A stretch of 8,285 bases of DNA from JAAAPF01 sp046541805 (GTDB taxonomy: Bacteria; Pseudomonadota; Alphaproteobacteria; Geminicoccales; Geminicoccaceae): positions 1 through 8,285 of the forward strand of contig JBKHCM010000136.1 of NCBI GenBank assembly GCA_046541805.1, given 5' to 3'. Both the position numbers and the translations under genes were made by a program. The notes beneath the pieces are model-generated. The model was not told the DNA's origin and searched no databases. It was given only the letters and a program-made list of their open reading frames with translations. Of the stretch, positions 5,463 through 8,285 are shown one piece after another. The stretch's first letter is position 1, and every line of letters begins with the position of its first letter.

Positions 5463-7193
5463 ATGGCGCCCCTGCTCGAGGTCCGCGACCTCGCCGTCGT
5501 CTTCCAGTCCAACAAGCGCCGCACCGAAGCGGTGAGGAACCTCTCCTACACGCTCGCCCGTGGCGAGACGCTGGCCATCGTCGGCGAGAGCGGCTCGGGC
5601 AAGAGCGTGTCGGCGCTCGCCCTCCTCGGGCTCCTGGCCAAGCCCGCCGGCCGCGTCACCTCGGGCACGGCCCGGTTCGAGGGCCGCGACCTGCTGCAGA
5701 TGCCCGAGCGCGAACTGGAGCGGCTGCGGGGCGAGCGGATCACGATGATCTTCCAGGAGCCGATGACGTCGCTGAACCCGGTGCTGACCATCGGCCGCCA
5801 GCTCACCGAAGGGCTGATGGTGCACAAGGGGCTCGGCCACGCGGCGGCGACGGCGCGCGCGGTCGAGATGCTCGACGTCGTGGGCCTGCCGGAGCCGAAG
5901 CGGCAGATCCGCCGCTACCCGCACCAGCTGTCGGGCGGCATGCGCCAGCGGGTGATGATCGCGATGGCGATGGCGAGCGAGCCCGCCATCCTCATCGCCG
6001 ACGAGCCCACCACCGCCCTCGACGTCACCATCCAGGCCCAGATCCTGGACCTCATGCGCGACCTCAAGCGCAAGTTTGACACCGCCGTCATCCTCATCAC
6101 CCACGACATGGGTGTCGTCGCCGAGACCGCCGACCGCGTCGTCGTCATGTACCAGGGCGCCAAGGTCGAGGAGGGGCCGGTCGCGCGCCTCTTCGCCGAG
6201 CCGCGCGAGGCCTACACCCGGCGCCTGCTCGCCGCCGTGCCGCGGCTCGGCAGCCTCGCCGACACCGACCGCCCCCAGCGCTTCGACGCCGCCGGCGCCG
6301 TGAAGCCCGCCGCGCCGGTGCCGGCCCAGCCGCACCCGCTCCTCGAAGCCCGCGGGCTCACCAAGCGCTTCGGCGGCAAGGGCGGGACGCTGGCGATGGA
6401 CGACGTCGGCTTCGCGCTCGGCCGCAGCGAGACCCTGGCGCTGGTGGGCGAGAGCGGCTCGGGCAAGTCGACCACCGGCCGCGCCGTCCTGCGCCTCATC
6501 GAGCCCGACATCGGCGAGATCCGGCTCGACGGCCACGACATCCGCGAGCATGGACGGCAGATGCTGCGCCGCGCCCGGCGCGAGATGCAGATGATCTTCC
6601 AAGACCCCTTCGCCGCCTTGAACCCGCGCATGAGCGCCGGCCGGCTGGTGGCGGAGCCGATGCGCATCCACGGCATCGCGGCGGGCAGCGAGCTCGACGA
6701 CCGCACCGCCGAGCTGTTCGCCCGTGTCGGCCTCGAGCGCGACCACCTGCGCCGCTACCCCCACGAGTTCTCGGGCGGCCAACGCCAGCGCCTCTGCATC
6801 GCCCGGGCGCTCGGCGTCGGCCCCAAGCTCATCGCCGCCGACGAGCCGACCTCCGCCCTCGACGTCTCGGTCCAGGCCCAGGTCATCGACCTCATGCTCG
6901 AGCTGCAGGAGGAGAGGGGCCTCTCCTACCTCTTCATCAGCCACGACATGGCGGTGGTGGAGCGGATGAGCCACCGCGTCGCCGTCATGCACCAGGGCCG
7001 CATCGTCGAGCTCGGCCCGCGCCGCGACGTCCTGGGTGACCCGCGCCACCCCTACACCAAGGCACTCTTGGCGGCGGTGCCGGTGCCGGACCCGACCCGA
7101 ATGCGCGGGGCGCTGCCCAAGCTCGACGTCGAGACCCTGCCGCGCGGCCCGCTCGAGGAGGTGGCCGCCGGCCATCTGGTGGCGGCGGCGTGA
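5463..7193 (+). CDS. ABC importer ATPase with two fused nucleotide-binding domains (DppD-DppF / GsiA type)
   Basis: A 576-residue cytoplasmic protein that powers the importer and carries both ATPase domains on one chain. Domain 1 (~4-260): Walker A GESGSGKS (41-48), Q-loop IFQEPMTSLNP (96-106), signature LSGGMRQR (156-163), Walker B ILIADEPTTALD (176-187), switch His214 in ITHD. Domain 2 (~292-555): Walker A GESGSGKS (329-336), Q-loop IFQDPFAALNP (378-388), signature FSGGQRQR (436-443), Walker B LIAADEPTSALD (456-467), switch His494 in ISHD. Each domain ends with the oligopeptide-transporter C-terminal region (EPREAYTRRLLAAVP; DPRHPYTKALLAAVP). An Ala/Pro-rich linker (~271-291) joins them. 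All catalytic residues are present in both halves, so both sites should hydrolyse ATP. The length matches GsiA- and YejF-type fusions. The stop overlaps the next gene's GTG by four bases. Confidence 0.95.
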   Translation: MAPLLEVRDLAVVFQSNKRRTEAVRNLSYTLARGETLAIVGESGSGKSVSALALLGLLAKPAGRVTSGTARFEGRDLLQMPERELERLRGERITMIFQEPMTSLNPVLTIGRQLTEGLMVHKGLGHAAATARAVEMLDVVGLPEPKRQIRRYPHQLSGGMRQRVMIAMAMASEPAILIADEPTTALDVTIQAQILDLMRDLKRKFDTAVILITHDMGVVAETADRVVVMYQGAKVEEGPVARLFAEPREAYTRRLLAAVPRLGSLADTDRPQRFDAAGAVKPAAPVPAQPHPLLEARGLTKRFGGKGGTLAMDDVGFALGRSETLALVGESGSGKSTTGRAVLRLIEPDIGEIRLDGHDIREHGRQMLRRARREMQMIFQDPFAALNPRMSAGRLVAEPMRIHGIAAGSELDDRTAELFARVGLERDHLRRYPHEFSGGQRQRLCIARALGVGPKLIAADEPTSALDVSVQAQVIDLMLELQEERGLSYLFISHDMAVVERMSHRVAVMHQGRIVELGPRRDVLGDPRHPYTKALLAAVPVPDPTRMRGALPKLDVETLPRGPLEEVAAGHLVAAA

Positions 7194-8152
7194 CCATCGG
7201 CATCGCCGCCACCGGTGCCGGCGCCGGCCTCGCCGTTTTCGCGGCCTTGCGCGCGGTGGAGCGGGTCGGCCGCGGTGCCATCGGCGGCTTCGCGAGCTTC
7301 GTCGCCATCAGCGAGGCGGGCGAGCTCGTCCAGGCCGAGACCCAGCGCGGCGGCACGGCGACGCTCTTCGTCGACGGCGAGGCCACGGGCGTCGCACCGC
7401 CCGCCGCCGTCGCCCAGGCCCGCTTCGCCGCGGTGATGTCGAGCGGGCCGGACCGGCCGCCACCGCTCGCCCGGTTCACCCCCGGTGACGCCGCGGTCGG
7501 GCTGGTGAGCGGCCACCGCCTGCCCAACATGCCCGGCGTCGACGGCGCCCCCCTCAACGTCGCCGTGCTCGAGCGGATGCGCGCGGGCGCCGATGCGCAA
7601 GAGGCGGCGGCGGCGGAGCTCGCCCGCAACCCGCAGGCCGACGCCGGGATCATCGCCCTCGACCTCGCCGGAGGCCTGTTCGCGGGCAACACCGAGCGCG
7701 TGGCCGCCCGCGGCGACCTCGGCCGCGCGCTCGCACGGGACCCCGCGACCGGCGCCGCCGTGGCGGTGCTCCACAACGCCATCCACCCGGCCGCGGGCCT
7801 CGCGCCGCTGGCGGCGGCGGTGGCGCTGGACGCGATGAACCCGCCCGACCGGGTCGACTTCCACGTCACCGTCACCGCCGGCACGCCCGTCCTCGCGGGG
7901 CCGGCCAACGCGCTGGTGCTCGGCACTGGCGACCGCGTCGCGCGCATCGAGGTCACCCGCGCGGCCTGGCTGACCGGCACCGCCCACGGCGCCGTCATCG
8001 GCCCCGACGCCGTGGTCCGCCGCGGCGAGGAGATGCTCGGCCGGCCGACCTCGGAGCCCTACGCCGTCGTCGAGGACGGCCTCGTGCGCTCGCTCAGCGG
8101 CCTCGTCGAGCTGCGGCTGGGGGTCCGCGCCACCCGCCGCGACGGCACCTGA
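7190..8152 (+). CDS. conserved protein of unknown function (possibly DUF6963), last gene of the importer operon; Ntn-hydrolase-like layout suspected
   Basis: A 320-residue cytoplasmic protein with no signal peptide, no membrane segment and no cysteine. The GTG start overlaps the ATPase stop (GTGA), so translation is coupled and a role with the imported compound is likely. From memory it resembles a family of hypothetical proteins named DUF6963, often next to peptide-type importers; I cannot confirm the family number. Visible features are the N-terminus MTIGIAATG, a helix-like stretch AVFAALRAVERVGRGAIGGF (16-34), QRGGTATLF (52-60), GLVSGHRLPNMPG (104-116), ELARNPQADAGIIALD (143-158) followed by LFAGNTERVAAR, and VLHNAIHPAAGL (193-204). 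The N-terminal strand, the helix ending in an xxNPxAD turn, and the following strand recall DUF1028 and isoaspartyl-peptidase proteins (Ntn fold). That fold is inference. Thr2, exposed after Met removal, or Thr56 after Gly-Gly could be a nucleophile. No reaction can be assigned. Confidence 0.7.
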   Translation: MTIGIAATGAGAGLAVFAALRAVERVGRGAIGGFASFVAISEAGELVQAETQRGGTATLFVDGEATGVAPPAAVAQARFAAVMSSGPDRPPPLARFTPGDAAVGLVSGHRLPNMPGVDGAPLNVAVLERMRAGADAQEAAAAELARNPQADAGIIALDLAGGLFAGNTERVAARGDLGRALARDPATGAAVAVLHNAIHPAAGLAPLAAAVALDAMNPPDRVDFHVTVTAGTPVLAGPANALVLGTGDRVARIEVTRAAWLTGTAHGAVIGPDAVVRRGEEMLGRPTSEPYAVVEDGLVRSLSGLVELRLGVRATRRDGT

Positions 8153-8285
8153 GTGCCCCGCCGGGTCAGATCCCCGGTTCTCTAATCCCGCCGGTCAAGC
8201 ATGGTTCTCTAATCCCGCCGGTCAAGCATGGTTCTCTAATCCCGCCGGTCAAGCATGGTCTCGCTGGGTCCGCGGCCGCCGGGTG
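8153..8285. other. non-coding region after the operon
   Basis: I find no gene in this stretch. It contains a tandem repeat array (8176-8256) flanked by diverged pieces of the same motif: CCCGCCGGGTCA at 8157-8168 resembles the repeat interior CCCGCCGGTCAA, and CCGCCGGGT recurs at 8276-8284 beside the window edge. A weak 5-bp hairpin (8161-8165 with 8173-8177) directly precedes the array but lacks a T-run. Confidence 0.5.
8176..8256. repeat. tandem array, three identical copies of a 27-bp unit
   Basis: Three exact, adjoining copies occupy 8176-8202, 8203-8229 and 8230-8256. Each begins GGTTCTCTAATCCCGCC and ends GGTCAAGCAT. There are no spacers, so this is a minisatellite-like array and not a CRISPR. 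A fourth copy starts and decays at 8257 (GGTCTC). The first copy begins 24 nt after the last operon gene. The unit is a multiple of three, but no start codon opens a long frame through it. On the - strand each copy contains a tiny ATG-to-TAG frame of six codons, which I regard as chance. Confidence 0.95.

Noticed and set aside
4539..7175. Very long open frame on the - strand (about 878 codons), with another at 1667-3586
   Set aside because: Both lie antisense to clearly recognised transporter genes. They consist of low-complexity Arg/Ala/Glu/His/Val-rich sequence, as expected from high-GC codon bias. No domain is recognisable.
8161..8185. Rho-independent terminator after the operon (CCGGG / CCCGG hairpin)
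   Set aside because: The stem is only 5 bp with a 7-nt loop, and it is followed by TTCTCTAAT instead of a T-run. It is too weak to call.
8176..8256. CRISPR array
   Set aside because: The three repeats adjoin directly with no unique spacers, and no cas gene is nearby.

Overview
The window is a GC-rich (clearly above 60% by eye) stretch with all host genes on the + strand. The gene families and codon use suggest an alphaproteobacterium, perhaps of the Rhizobiales or Rhodospirillales. That placement is an inference, because there is no rRNA or housekeeping marker here.

Layout. (1) Positions 1-881 are mobile-element debris. They hold the C-terminal half of an IS481-family DDE transposase (+ strand, cut by the window edge), whose probable right end lies near 596. 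It abuts the first ~95 codons of an IS5-family transposase on the - strand, whose reading frame breaks at exactly that point. The simplest reading is an IS481-type element inserted into an older IS5-type element. (2) Positions 882-1053 hold no gene but contain palindromes that may be regulatory. (3) Positions 1054-1881 encode an RpiR/MurR-type regulator (HTH plus SIS domain). (4) Positions 1882-2050 are a promoter-sized gap with an imperfect inverted repeat. (5) Positions 2051-8152 form a tight five-gene operon: a periplasmic peptide-type (family 5) solute-binding protein, a DppB-like permease, a DppC-like permease, one protein carrying both ATPase domains (DppD-DppF or GsiA style), and a conserved protein of unknown function. 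Junctions after the first gene are +50, -1, +3 and -4 nt, so the last four genes look translationally coupled. (6) Positions 8153-8285 are non-coding and contain three identical head-to-tail copies of a 27-bp unit.

Working together: the operon encodes a complete peptide/opine/nickel-class ABC importer (binding protein, two permeases, two nucleotide-binding domains on one chain). It probably lies under the adjacent RpiR-type regulator. The last protein is locked to the ATPase gene by a GTGA overlap and is the likely enzyme for the imported compound; its layout is reminiscent of Ntn-type hydrolases, but I cannot assign a reaction. The 50-nt gap between binding-protein and permease genes holds a strong hairpin with a UNCG-type tetraloop, which would suit differential expression of the binding protein. 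The SIS domain of the regulator lacks the serine motifs that usually grip sugar phosphates, so the inducer is probably not a simple phosphosugar. The transporter itself is an ordinary family. The least explained parts are the terminal gene, the regulator's ligand site and the 27-bp repeat array.
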